The notes beneath the pieces were generated by a model. That model was not told the origin of the DNA, searched no databases, and was given only the letters and a program-made list of their open reading frames with translations. The translations under genes and the position numbers were made by a program. From Archegozetes longisetosus (Eukaryota; Arthropoda; Arachnida; Sarcoptiformes; Trhypochthoniidae): DNA of 64,000 nt. How positions within the stretch are numbered: position 1 is the first letter of the stretch; every line of letters begins with the position of its first letter. Positions 36,625 to 48,051 of the stretch are shown here, piece after piece. The stretch is from the NCBI GenBank assembly GCA_018873245.2, contig JAEMBT020000008.1:7160238-7224237 (forward strand), in the 5' to 3' direction.

Positions 36625-37221
36625 ATTTCTCTTGTTAGAAACAAACTATTAGACTTTATACATTAGTTCATTAAATTGCAAAATATTTTATTTTAAAATG
36701 TGAACAAAACAAATGTTTTTTCCATAGAAATTAATTGAAAAATTGTAAAATTCCTTCAAAAATAGAAAATGTAATTGTTTTTTTAAAAGTTCACGGTTCG
36801 CCAATTTATTCATAGAGTCATTGGATGGTAGTCACTTGTTTAAAACTCGAGAAATGATGTCATACAATTGAAAAAAATAAACTTTAAAAGTGAATTTGTT
36901 TTAGCTTAATGTAAAGTGATCAAATTTTGGGAAGTGAATGGCATTTATGACCTGTCTAAATGAGTACTTTAACAAGAATATTGTATAAAGCCTTTCTGTC
37001 ACCCTGAGAGTTTCTTATGTAAGAGTTAACATTTGACTTAAAAAGACTCAAAATGACAGGTCCATAATGTCGCTCCAAAATTTTGAACTTTGAACTGAAT
37101 AAAACAATAAGGCTGTTTTCCACCCAAAATACCGAAGGGTGATAATTTTAAGAACGTTAATATGCATTTTATTGATGAATTGATGTTCTTACTTTAATAG
37201 TACAAAAAATTTATTTTATTA

Positions 37222-37375
37222 CAGGCAAATTCAGTTGTGTTTCTAATCTTTGCATTGCTATTTCCAGTGGTCAGTACTTAAGTAGTGCACTTCTCAAAAC
37301 TATTTCCAATGTATGTATTGCTATTTTCAATATGAGGTTTATGTTCGTTCTATGCGATAGCTTAACTTACGTATG
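37222..37375. mobile_element. Truncated MITE family A (left half only)
   Basis: It begins with CAGGCAAATTCAGTTGTGT next to TA and follows the reverse of the long right arm seen at 16636-16737. It then stops inside the palindrome and runs into unrelated repeat sequence. Confidence 0.8.
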
Positions 37376-37383
37376 GAGTCAAA

Positions 37384-37500
37384 ACGGCTAAAAAATAACA
37401 GCTAAAACAAAAACCGCTAAGCTTAAAAAGCTAATTAAAATATGCTAAAACAAAATAGTTAGACTAAAACAGTTAAACCAAAACAGCTAATACAAACTGT
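37384..37500. repeat. Degenerate GCTAAAACA-type tandem repeat
   Basis: Variants of AGCTAAAACAAAA recur about eight times with drift. This is a low-complexity tandem array directly after the truncated MITE. Confidence 0.7.
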
Positions 37501-38658
37501 ACAAAATAAATAAAGCATTTTTATAACTGTTATAAATGAATAGTGATTAAATAATATTGCCGTGCATAGTTGGCCACTATGTTAGCAAATAGGGAAATCA
37601 CCCAACAACGCCTGCTCAGCGGTCCTACGGGTTCGGGTATGCAAATCGATGCCCGTAAACAGAGCGAATTATGCCTTTTCTCAGTGGCTAAAGTCCACTA
37701 ATAAAGGTAACCTATTCGGTTTCCCTATCTCGCTCTCATATTTGTGTTAGCTTGCACAGCCACTTTGCATTTTTGTATAAAAGCTTTCAAAAATTAAGCC
37801 TATATGTATATTAATATAAAATTATCCCACATAGGAGATAAGTTATATAATCCATATACATTTTCGACCTTAGAAATATTAACAATAGTATTTAATAATA
37901 AGGAAACATAAAATATTAATTTGAATTCTTAATTTTTTAAATACTTAGTAGTGACAGTGGCAAAAATCTTAAAATTAAAAATTTTAATCTATCGAATAAA
38001 AATTTTAAAACTCCTCGATTCTTAAAGATTGAATTTATCATATTTGATTAAATTATTTATAGTATTATTTTTCCAAATAATCAACCATAGAAAAGATTTT
38101 CGAGAGTTAAAAAATTTGGTAGGGGTTTAGAAGGAGTTATTTCTACTTAGAAAATCATCTTTTTCATCTAGAAAATTTTATTGGAAATAGAATAATTTTC
38201 TATCAACGAAGATATGATTTAGTATTAAAGGAAGTCATTGAATCTTAACATATGAATTGGAAACTTATTTAAAACATGAAACAAAGAATATTAAAATATA
38301 GCTCGTAAAGGCTCAGCTGATATTAAGAGAACTAAAATAATAGTCCATGAGTCTAACTTAATCCCATTTAAATTCCTCAAATATCATTAGATGTAGAATG
38401 TGAAAATTCTATTGTAAATATATTCGTAGACATCTGTACACTAAAAGATTAAATCTGTTAAGTTAATCTCTAATTTCTAAATCCCTCGACATACCACATG
38501 ATTGAGATCACACATAAAAAACCATTCTCTTATTTGTTTATTCAAATTTCGTGTGAGTACTCGTTTACGTCTATTTCTCTGATATATAAACTAAAATTTT
38601 TCAAATCACTGTTAGAATACTGTGTTAAATTTTTTGCATTATTTTATATCGTGCAAAA
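37501..38658. other. Spacer with a GC-richer island at 37565-37765
   Basis: Most is AT-rich and non-coding. The island has clearly higher GC than its surroundings and contains GGTTCGGGTATGCAAATCG, which resembles a Pol III B box, so a SINE relic is possible. I cannot find a matching A box or a poly-A tail, so I leave the call open. Confidence 0.3.
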
Positions 38659-40026
38659 ATGTCTCTTCAATTTGTGCTGAGTAATAAGGGCTATCGACTT
38701 TGAAAACATGATGGTTATTTATTTAGAAAATATCAACAATCGGCTGTGAGAACATATTGGCGTTGTACTCAATTTGATTCATCTAAGTGTCGTGGTACAA
38801 CGATTACTTCAGATAGAAAAGTCATCGAGCATTCAGATCGTCATAATCATGTTCAAGTGGTTGCACTTGTTGAAGCCACAGAACTTATGCCAAAAATTAA
38901 AGAAATTTCAACAAATTCTCAAGAATCTACAAATAATGTTTTAGCCGTGGCAACAGCTAATGTCACTCCTTCAGCTTCTGGTAAATTACCGTCAGTCAAT
39001 TTGATAAAGCGGACAATTCAACGAAGACATCAGCGAAACAACCACGTTCCAGAAAATCCTACCACTTTAACAGATTTAATTATTCCTCAAGAATACTTGT
39101 TAACAGAAATCAACAAACAATTTCTTTTATATGATAGTGGTTCTGAAGATCCTAAAAGATTTATTATTTTCGCAACACAAAATAGCCTACGTCGTCTTTC
39201 TAATAGCAATCATTGGTTCGCAGATGGAACATTCAAAACATGTCCTCAACTATTTGCTCAACTTTATACCATACATTCAATTCAATACAATGATGTATTA
39301 CCATTAGTTTTCATTCTTATGTCGGATATGACTCAAGCTGGTTATTTACGAGTGTTTGAAGAACTCAGACGTCATCAAGATAATCTTCGACCACAATCGA
39401 TTTTAAATGACTTTGAACTTTCAGCAATGCTTTTCAAATTTAATTTCCAAATTCAGAGTATCGTGGATGTTTTTTTCACTTTTCTCAAGCCATTTGGAGA
39501 AAAATTAATGATATTCCTCAAATTCGTGAGCGTTATATAAATGAAGCAGAATTTGCCCATAACATAAAAAAACTGGTATGCCTAGCCTTTGTCCCAGTCA
39601 ATGACGTCGAAACAGCTTTTGAACAATTGACTGATACTGGTTTCTTCACTGATAATGAACAATTATTTGAAGATCCAATTGATTGCTTTGAAAACAATAA
39701 CATCGGACATTTGTTAAGACATAGAAGACGTGCTCCAAGATATGCAATTCATTTATGGAATTGCTATGATGCTGTGGTTGATGGTATACCAAAGACAAAC
39801 AATAACATCGAAGGATGGCACCGTCGATTAAGTTCACTTATTGGTGCGTCACATCCCACTATTTGGAAACTTATTGATGCGTTGTAAATGGAAGAATCTC
39901 TCGTTAGGTTTAAACTCAACCAGTATGAAGCAGGACTACCACCACAAAGTAAAATATATCGTGTTTGTGCAGAACGTGTTCAATCATGTATCAATCAATA
40001 TGACAATAGTAATATACTCGAATACC
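38659..40026 (+). pseudogene. FLYWCH/MULE-type transposase, broken
   Basis: From the ATG at 38659 the frame reads MSLQFVLSNKGYRL, meets a TGA, then continues through a FLYWCH-type zinc-binding domain (TYWRCTQFDSSKCRGTT, then HNH). A MULE catalytic domain follows (HWFADGTFKTCPQLFAQLYT, then LNDFELSAM). A frameshift lies near 39470, after which another frame gives INEAEFAHNIKKLVCLAFVP and NNNIEGWHRRLSSLIGASHP. A TAA at 39886 interrupts the C terminus. The remaining codons run to about 40026, where the sequence changes to receptor 5' flank. The family comprises Mutator-like cut-and-paste transposases. With at least three lesions it is dead. Confidence 0.88.
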
Positions 40027-40620
40027 TCAAAAACTCAAGTTATGATGTCACATAATTGAAAAAATAAATTCCAAAATTGAGTTTATTTTAGATCAATACA
40101 GAATCATTAAACGAATCTATTTTTAATTTTTCTCTTATTTATTAGACTGACTGAAAAGTACCTGTATGTTCGAATCTCTTTACTAAAAGCAGATACAGCT
40201 AAACCTCTCATTCTTGAATAGGTAGCTAAGTCTTTTATAAAAATCCAAAAAGCCTTACTTTTAATGATTTATTCGTGCCTTTATGAAAGGAGTTAACTCC
40301 GTGTTCAAAATAGAGAGGTGTAACCGTATAAAATAACATTCAAGTGTTGGTGTATATAATGTAGCTACTAAGGATGGTTATCCGAGAGTCAAGACCCTCG
40401 AATTTTTATAGTATGAAAATAAATAAATATTCTATTATCAAATTTCTTATTTATTGTTCGAATACCATAAAAAACGATATGTTTATTTAAAAAGCCATTA
40501 TTTATTAAAGTATTTATTAAGCTACATTCTTTATCTAATTTCTTGAAGAGATTCCAGACTCAACTGATCATTTCGTTAAATTAATTAGTTGCACTTTAAA
40601 ATCACAATAAATGAAAATAT
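40027..40620. repeat. Orphan receptor 5' flank without a receptor gene
   Basis: This is closely similar to 20070-20690 upstream of receptor copy 3, in the same orientation, but the gene that should lie to its left is replaced by the MULE pseudogene. It retains about 50 bp (near 40105-40160) missing from the copy 3 flank but present in unit 1. It is the trace of a fifth unit. Confidence 0.82.
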
Positions 40621-41671
40621 TATTAAAGTTTTGGTAAAAGAACTTGAAGATGTTAACCTCTATGATGAGTTCATAATTTAAACATTGTTAAACAAAAAAA
40701 AAATTCTGCAATTAGCAAAAAAACGAGTTAAGCGACTTTAGGGTATGCTTCTATTAAATTATAAACATCGAAAACAGTCCTAATGAATAGTGCTGCTAAA
40801 AATGTGAAATCACTTTAAATCTAGTCTCAATTTTTTGTTTTAAACTCAAAGTAATATCACTTTTTTACCAGCATAATACAATTTTAATACATAAATTTTA
40901 TTTAGGTGAGTGAAATATTACAATATATTAAGTCACAATGAAATACTAGATCAATGAATAGATAAACAACTTGTTAAACTGATTCAATTATGTAAATGGA
41001 ACATTTATATTCAAGCAAGATTAACTGAGGCATTTTATTTGTATATAGTGTGCGTTTTATTCATGTCTCGATCTTATAATTAAGATTAAGATAAAATTAA
41101 GTAATTTTACGTTAAGATTTTACTCCTTTCAAAAAAATCTCATCTTACCTTTAACTTATATATTAAGATAATCCTAAGTTCAATTTGAGGTTGCTCAAAA
41201 CATTCAAAAGCCCTTTGTGAGTAGACTCGGAATGCTGCGCAACCTATAATAGCCACTGACAGTGATTGTGTTCGACTTGTTGATCGTTTTAGATCATCAG
41301 AGAACGGAAAAATCGGGAGCATGTTTGTCCTTTTATAAGTAGTTATATCTCTATTAACTATGTGTTGAGGCATAAAAACGTCTCAATTAGAGGTACGTGA
41401 AATTGGCTCTCATTTTGGTACTTTACAAATTTGATCTAATTGCAGAAATATGTTAATGCATTTGAATTTCAAGTACGTTTTGCGACAACAATGTTATAAT
41501 TGCTCAAAAGGGTACAAAATTTGTTACCAATTTTTTTCGTTCCCTGATCATCAATATAACAGTAAAAAGTAATGTATTATTAAAACAAATTAATTTAAAT
41601 GAATGTGAAACAATTAATGTATAATGAATGTAAAAATTTATGAGTTGAATTGATTACTACCAAAAAGAGTC
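40621..41671. other. Start of the peptide-gene segmental duplication
   Basis: From about 40910 (GAAATATTACAATATATTAAG) the sequence is related to that from about 59314. No gene is seen. The small minus-strand ORF at 41140-41373 has no recognisable features. Confidence 0.5.
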
Positions 41672-42487
41672 CAAATGAAGGCATTAGTCGAAGAGTAGCC
41701 TCTCTCTATTGCTTAGAAAATTAAAAGGACTTAAGAAAAGTAAAAAAAAAGTTTAAGCTCAGAAAAAGGTCAGAAATTGAATCACTGTTAATCAAATCTT
41801 TTCAGGACGCTTGTCTTTGAACTCTGTCATAATTAACACGTTTTCTAAAATAAATATTGATTTTCATAACATGAAGCAAAACAAATTATTTTGATATTCA
41901 TGAACTTGAAAATTATTTGAATGAATTGAAAAAGTTTTGCCGATTTCACGTGACAAACTTTTAGACATTCAAAATCTTTTGAAATACATACTTAATTCCG
42001 ACTCTAAATTTTACAAAACTTAATATTCTTTGGAAAAGCGCCTATTTCTAAAACACAAGAATTCTTTCATGATATTTTTGAAAAACCTAAAAGACAGCAA
42101 AATTTGTCAAAAAGAAAATCAAGTAAAGAATTAAATAAATCGTCAGATTAACAATCTTTAATTGTACGTAAATATCGAATGAAATGAATTGCAGAGATTT
42201 TGTATGGATTAAAACTTCATTTTTATGTTCTAAGAATAAAATTTATGTTAAATGTGAAACGTTTTGATTTAACTTATAATAAGTAAGTTAAATCAACTTT
42301 TTGAAACAGGATTTTATCAATGAGTTATTAGTTTAAAAAATATTTTGTGATAACTTTCAATATTGAACCGAACGATATATTACTAATGATTTCGTTATTT
42401 ATCAGAAGGAAGATCGCAAATTGGTTAAGCCCTTCAACGACCCTTGTAGAGGAGCAGAGGCTACTCTTCGACTAAAGCCTTCAAATA
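41672..42487. mobile_element. Inverted-repeat element, ~815 bp, absent from the paralogous segment
   Basis: The left end AATGAAGGCATTAGTCGAAG and the reversed right end TTTGAAGGCTTTAGTCGAAG are inverted, and the match continues through GAGTAGCCTCT. The related segment at 59750-59830 lacks the insert, which supports its being mobile. The target duplication is unclear and no ORF is present. Confidence 0.75.
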
Positions 42488-42912
42488 GAACATAATAAAC
42501 AGTTGATAGGAGTTTATTTATAATATTAGATAACAAAAGATAAGATTTTAATTCCCGGAATTACCTGATAATACCTCACGGTTAACTTTGTTTCTAAGCT
42601 GCTTCACTTGACTCTCATGATTTTAAAAACTTTAAACAGTAAGTATTGTACCAAGATATAGAAAACACGATTAGCTGTGCAAGTATTTAACTGATTTTTG
42701 CAATAAAAATTTGATAACTAGTTATTGCTAAAGTGATAGATTAATGTAAGTTTAAAATTGTGGTTATTCAGGAAGTGCAATAACATCATGTTTATTTTGA
42801 TTGATATAAATATTCTTAGAAACGAAGTTATTAATCTTTACTAATTACAATCTATAAACTTGTGTAAACTGGTGCATTACGTAAATAATAATAAGTTATT
42901 CCTCTCTGACAG

Positions 42913-42920
42913 TATAAAAG
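42913..42920 (+). promoter_or_regulatory. TATA box of peptide gene 1
   Basis: TATAAAAG lies 46 bp upstream of the ATG within the block ACAGTATAAAAGG, which is also present before the paralogue at 60190. A transcription start about 30 bp downstream would leave a very short leader. Confidence 0.75.
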
Positions 42921-42965
42921 GGATGAGAAACCAAGTTTACACCAGGGAGTTTATCATTCTTTGCA

Positions 42966-43190
42966 ATGATGAAGAAAATTTACGTTACCATTATTTTAGT
43001 TGCCTTTCTCTTAGCTTCGGTTACCATTGAAGAAGTAGCATGCGGATGTAGTTACGTATGTTTCCCGATGCAAATCTGCAGGGGAGTACCGATTCGATGC
43101 CGTGTTGAAAGACACTGTAAACTGACTTGTAATCCTATCGGTAAGATCTTTATTTTAAAAGCAGCTAATCAATACATGATTAACGTTTAG
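42966..43190 (+). CDS. Small secreted cysteine-rich peptide 1
   Basis: The precursor starts MMKKIYVTIILVAFLL, a clear signal peptide, and is followed by a seven-cysteine core with spacing CxCx3Cx5Cx6Cx5Cx3C and conserved FPMQIC and GVP. Read straight through, the ORF is 74 codons. At 43141 a GTAAGA donor and a TTTAG acceptor at 43190 could instead remove 50 bp and end the protein after five more codons (stop at 43205-43207). The paralogue at 60272 has the same choice. Small cysteine-rich secreted peptides serve as antimicrobials, toxins or salivary factors in arthropods. I do not recognise this cysteine pattern and assign no function. Confidence 0.78.
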   Translation: MMKKIYVTIILVAFLLASVTIEEVACGCSYVCFPMQICRGVPIRCRVERHCKLTCNPIGKIFILKAANQYMINV

Positions 43191-44695
43191 CTCAAGATGC
43201 ACGATAGCCACAAGTAACTTAACAGCAAGCGAACGACGGATAAAATTTCAACGAATTTTAAATTTTTTCTTTTGACATTAACTTTTATGGTAAATAAGTA
43301 ATAATTTAAAATGAAAAAATCTTTCAAATTTTAAATAAATTTGATAGAAAGTAGTATTATTTCATGATTTTCAATGCTAATCTTATTTACGGTAGAATAA
43401 AACATAATTCTCAGAATTTCTTAGCTAAAGTTTATTGTGGGTAAGAAACTACATTTTTATGTGAGGTCTGTAGCTTTATCCCATTTTTTGCATTCAAGTT
43501 CTTTATTTTAATTTTTCTGTGAAAATCTGAGTGTGGACCCAGAATTTGTAATAAAACAATAAAAGGATTCGAAATCAAGGTAGTAACTTCTTTCAGGAAC
43601 AATCAGGACAATATGAGCTTAGGAATGTGAATAGACTCAAATGTTTGATTCTGAAGCGTGCCTTTAGGTTTTAATTCCTGCAAATTGACATATAAAGATA
43701 ATGTTAGAGTGGTTTTGCAAGTGTCTCACTAAATTTTTCAGAATTTTAGCTATATTTTTTTCAAAAAGGTTAACTAAAACCATTTTATAAGGTTATCAAA
43801 TCAAAGAATTGCCGAATTGCGTATCAAATAATGATTATGTTTATCTTAGTGATGATAAGTAAACGAAAAATAGGCGAATAATAAAGCTGACTCCAAAAGT
43901 AATACTGGTACTGAAGTTGTATTCGCAGACCGATATTTTTTAAAGAAAAAATGGATATATATGGTGTAAAAGTTCCAGAGGGCTAGAAACTGCGTCTCCT
44001 ATTTTAAGAAAATTTTCTCGTGTACCTAAATACGGCGCCGAAAGTTAATTCAAACCTATTGATTATTTTAAGTGGTTTTGGCGTTAATATCTTTAATATG
44101 ATAATATCGCATTCAGAAATTTTTTGCAAAAGTAAATGAACATTGATACGAATCGTTATCAGTGATTAATAATCACTGATTATTAATCATGTCTGATAAA
44201 TATAAAAATAAGGAAAGAGCTCCATTGTATTGTATAAGAAGGGAAAAATTGTCATTTTTCTCTTGAAGGTTCATCCGTTCATGTGATATGCTCATTTTCC
44301 TGTTAAATGCCAATTTTTTTCTAAAGTGAACTTGATATAGTTCTGATTCTGCAATTATAAGTTACACTAATCTCTCATTATCACACTCAGGCATAAAATA
44401 TCTTCGTCCACAGGAACCTGGGATATTCCTAGTATGGTTTCAGTGTTCCATGTCCTCAGTTTGTATTACAAAAATTCTTCTCATTATTTTTTTCCCATAG
44501 CCTAAATTTTTTTTCAGTAGACACTGTCTACTAGACAGATGAAAATTATAACGCGAGATCTGTCATAGGGAAGCACAGTTAGTCAAGTAATCTCAATTAA
44601 AGCTGTTCCTTAACTAAATAACATCTACCTCCCTTCATATTGGCTGAACCTCACATTTTATTCCAATTTTAAACACGAAATATGAATTCTTGGTA
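43191..44695. other. 3' part of the duplicated segment, then unique sequence
   Basis: Similarity to the region after the second peptide gene continues to about 43430, and AAATAAA near 43334 could be a poly-A signal. A perfect 13-bp hairpin with a one-base loop lies at 44163-44189. No other gene is seen. Confidence 0.5.
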
Positions 44696-45251
44696 CAGTA
44701 TAATTCCGTTAATACGAACTCTTATATAACGATGTTTCGTTATAGCGAAACAACTTATTCAGTCCCTGCAAAAGCCTCATAAGAATAGTGTTAAGATTAA
44801 TTCGTTAATACGAACTTCGTATTACGGAATCCCATTATAACGAAGTTCGCTGGTTTTTAATTATTTAAATTTTAATTGCCACCTATATTTTTCATTATTT
44901 AATAAGTTGTAAACAAAACTATTTATCGGTATTTGCTTTTCATCAAATTATGATAATTATGTAAAAATTCAACTGATTTGCAATAAAATGTCTAAAATTA
45001 AGCATAAACCAATTTCATTAGAAGATAAAATCGCTATAATTAATGATATGGACAGCAGTATGCAGAAGAGTTCAGTGTTTGATGTAAACTCAAAGACTAC
45101 AACACTCACAAAAATTATGAATAATAAAGACAAGTGTATGCAAGCATTTATGGAAAGCTAGAACAAGAAAGCCAAACTCATTATAACGAAGTTTCGTTAA
45201 TACGAAATGATTTTCCGGTCCATTCGACTTCGTATTAACGGGGTTATACTG
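44696..45251 (+). mobile_element. Tigger/pogo-like deleted element, 556 bp
   Basis: Inverted ends CAGTATAATTCCGTTAATAC and, reversed, CAGTATAACCCCGTTAATAC lie next to TA. Subterminal copies of TTCGTTATAACGAA and TTCGTATTAACG variants are abundant. It carries only the first 57 codons of a pogo-type transposase. Confidence 0.92.
44988..45161 (+). pseudogene. CENP-B-type N terminus of a pogo/Tigger transposase
   Basis: 57 codons from ATG: SLEDKIAIINDMDS is followed by VNSKTTTLTKIMNNKDK. This matches the helix-turn-helix pattern of CENP-B/Tigger proteins (LSLEDKxxII, then SxSTVSxIxKNKDK). It ends at a stop before the second DNA-binding domain, and the DDD catalytic core is deleted. Confidence 0.85.
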
Positions 45252-45550
45252 TATTGTGTTCGGTACTGAAAAATCTTGTCATTTAGTTGCATTCAGATAA
45301 GGTGCGATCGTATTGTCTCGAACTCAATATTTGATCACAGCAATTACCCTTAGCCTGACAATAGACCTCTTGATGAAGAGTTGCTCTCTGTGTCATTTGT
45401 TTCTTTGATTGGTTATAAATCGAGCAACTTATTAAGAATAGCGCTCCTTTAAAAAAGCAGCATAAATGTATGCCCATCAAAGTGTATTAGATAGCATTAT
45501 AAAACTTTTTGTCCTTGTATTTTTCAGCTAAAATATAGTTTTTTGAGCCT
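45252..45550. other. Short spacer with an old repeat
   Basis: Bases ~45290-45400 resemble ~50775-50890 (both contain a TGATGAAGAGT core and TGTCTC), so this is an old dispersed repeat or duplication. The minus-strand ORF 45283-45480 overlaps it and has no family match. Confidence 0.4.
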
Positions 45551-45985
45551 AATTTTAGTTTCAGACTCAAAAAGTCGTCAAACGTCAAATGAATTGTAGG
45601 CCCATATCATTGAAATAGATAAGAAAAGAGTTAAAGCTCTCCGCAGAGTCGAAGCCAGAATTTTGGCTCACTTTATATGCACTAAGGATTAATGAATTTC
45701 ATCCCACTCTATGTTAAGGTTTGACAAAAGTTATATCGAAGCAGATTTTAGGTTTATTCGCAATAAATGCACTTTTCTGGGAAACGCTACTATGATTATA
45801 CAAATCAAATTTTTGATGAGTTGAGTACTAAAAAGTCTTACACTGACCCGTAGACCCCCTATGGCTAGGATTAATGTAACTTTTGATTTGATTTTACTTT
45901 AAAGTAAGCTATTTTAGAGAATATAAATAAAGTGGAAAAGGTGCTCAATCTATAAGTTTAAAAGCGTTGATTATTTAACTTCTTA

Positions 45986-46045
45986 AGTGGCCTAGTGGTT
46001 AGTGTAATGACCACTAGTGGAATAGGGTCGTGTTCGCGTACACTG
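45986..46045 (+). other. tRNA-like block (Pol III A and B box-like)
   Basis: TGGCCTAGTGGTTAGTGTAA resembles an A box with D arm, and GGGTCGTGTTCGCG lies at B-box distance. It does not fold into a full tRNA by eye, so a tRNA-derived SINE head or tRNA relic is the likely explanation. Confidence 0.4.
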
Positions 46046-46151
46046 TTGACAATTTGTTTTTAATATCAAAATATGATTTTTATTTGAATTTTTCATTGGA
46101 AAATTTAACTTACTATACGCATTTGCCTTAACATTGTAAGGAATAGAACAA

Positions 46152-46668
46152 TTTATTAGCTGATTAGCAATCAATGTATGCAATACATGATTATTACATG
46201 ATTAATCCAATTTGATTTATATGACTTGAAACCAAGTTGTTCTTCAATTGTACATCATAAGTTCAGCTTTACTGCATACAATGAGCTACAATTATTAGTA
46301 AATTTGATTTCTTACTTAATTTATTGCTTAGTTTCATGTTCATTATTGGTTTGTTGAGTTAAATTTTGATTATTTTATAATTGACTATAAAATCCGACCA
46401 TGTCAAGTCAAGAAAATTTCTGATGTAGTCAATTATAAAATAATCAAAAGGAAACTCAGCAAAACTAGTAATGAACATGAAACTAAACAATAAACTAAGA
46501 AATCAAATTTACTAAGAATTATAGCTCATTGTATGCAATAAAGCTGAACTGATAATGTAGAATTTAGGAACAACTTGGTTTCAAATCATATAAATCAGAT
46601 TGGATTAATCATGTAATAATCGTGTATTGCATACATTTACTGCTAATCAGCTAAATAACACAAACAGT
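46152..46668. repeat. Long foldback, ~240-bp arms, 39-base loop
   Basis: The arm at 46152-46386 is repeated in inverse orientation at 46426-46668 with only scattered mismatches. A transcript would form a long double-stranded hairpin. Minus-strand ORF 45992-46183 crosses the edge and is not a gene. Confidence 0.88.
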
Positions 46669-46910
46669 TCCTGTGATTTATCTGAGTGTAAAAATAAATG
46701 ATTCCAATGAAGTAAATTTTGAAAATTGCTATTCTTTAAGATTGATATACCAATACGTGTATTATAAAGTATGAGAAAGTTTTAAAGATTTTGATTAGGT
46801 TTTTCTATCATTTGCTTATAAACATTTACCCCCGGAGATTGACAATCAGTATTAAAAGGTCCAATATCTACAGTGGCGTTTGACGACTTTTTGAGTCTGA
46901 AACTAAAATT

Positions 46911-47494
46911 ATAAAATATGTTTCGCACAATCAATGGGTATCATAGGATAATTGGATTATATTGATGATTAAAAACACAAATCTATATCACTATACTGTA
47001 CATCCAAAGATACAATAGATCTAAGGAGATTGTTATTACTGATCTCTTAGCAAATGAGTTTGTTTCACAATAATTTTCATATTTCTCTAAGATTTTTATT
47101 AAAAATGCTTTGCATTTAAGGATCAATTTGTAGACTAAAGAAAAAGTCAAAATGCTGTAGATATGGCACTCTTTCAAACATTTTATGACGAAATAAATGA
47201 TTTATCATCTCTTACTTCTTGTGCAGAAGAATATTATATTTGATTTGAAGTAAAATTAGAAAATTTGAAGCCTAATTTGACCGAAAAAACTTAGTCAAAC
47301 TTTTGCTCAGCATCAGTATTGCAAAAGAGCTCATTATCGAAAGCTGAATAAATCGAAAGAGAGATAAATATATTAACATACAAGATTTTGTTGTTTGCTG
47401 ATATTGTAGTTACATTACAAATTTAACATTAATTTTGATTTACTACTTCATTTTATTTTCCGTTCATTGAATGGGTTTATTCTTTAATATATTA
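46911..47494. other. Intergenic, no gene seen
   Basis: AT-rich. The minus-strand ORF 46983-47177 has no features that support a gene. Confidence 0.45.
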
Positions 47495-47876
47495 GGTTGT
47501 CCGGATCAAAACTTGTTTTTTTATTTTTTTAATATCTCAAAAATTAGTGAACAGATTCAAATGAAATTTTAGTACATCATTCCTGATTAGTTAAGGTATT
47601 CACCCTCATTCTCAATGACCCGTTCCCATCGATCTTCATGGATGTCCGTTACAGTCCTGTTGAGGAGGACTCCGAATTTGATGAAAACTCGTTGTTCATA
47701 GTCAGTAACTGATTTCTGGAGCTCTGGACGATTCATTTTTTCACTCAAATTAAATTCAATGTTTTTTCTATATTTAATAAGTATTCAACTAAATAATTAC
47801 AAGATGGCACTGAAAAATAATGAGTACTTTAAAAGTTATAGCCCAAAATGTAATACAACTTTTGATCCGGACAACC
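47495..47876 (-). mobile_element. Mariner-type deleted element, 382 bp
   Basis: The inverted ends GGTTGTCCGGATCAAAACTTG and, reversed, GGTTGTCCGGATCAAAAGTTG lie next to TA. The minus strand keeps a transposase-like C-terminal end (FIKFGVLLNRTV, then WERVIENEGEYL). The N terminus and catalytic core are absent. Confidence 0.88.
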
Positions 47877-48051
47877 TAATATTATGAAATTCAATCCAAT
47901 GAATGATGTCATGCTTAAAGTAGATGAGTAAAATAACTGACGGGAAGTTATGTCAAATATGCTCTTTAAGGATTACGTAGCTTACAATTCAATATTCTTT
48001 TCTATAAAAATCGAGTATTCTTGTTTTAAAGGTAACGATATAGTAAACCTA

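Larger units (their letters stand above)
34822..37380. repeat. Dispersed fourth receptor unit (partial)
   Basis: This matches units 1-3 from just upstream of the last exon through the 5' flank (about 36905). It then jumps to sequence equivalent to 10780-11100, so roughly 1.9 kb of the unit is deleted. It ends in a truncated family-A MITE. Confidence 0.85.
45551..46910. mobile_element. Composite inverted-repeat element, 1.36 kb
   Basis: A perfect 34-bp inverted repeat lies at 45551-45584 and 46877-46910 (starts AATTTTAGTTTCAGACTCAA). The interior holds a tRNA-like block and a 0.5-kb foldback. The outer ends may extend a few bases further. No transposase is present and no target duplication was found. 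Confidence 0.75.

Noticed and set aside
45986-46045. Functional tRNA gene
   Set aside because: A- and B-box-like motifs are present, but acceptor and anticodon stems do not pair by eye.
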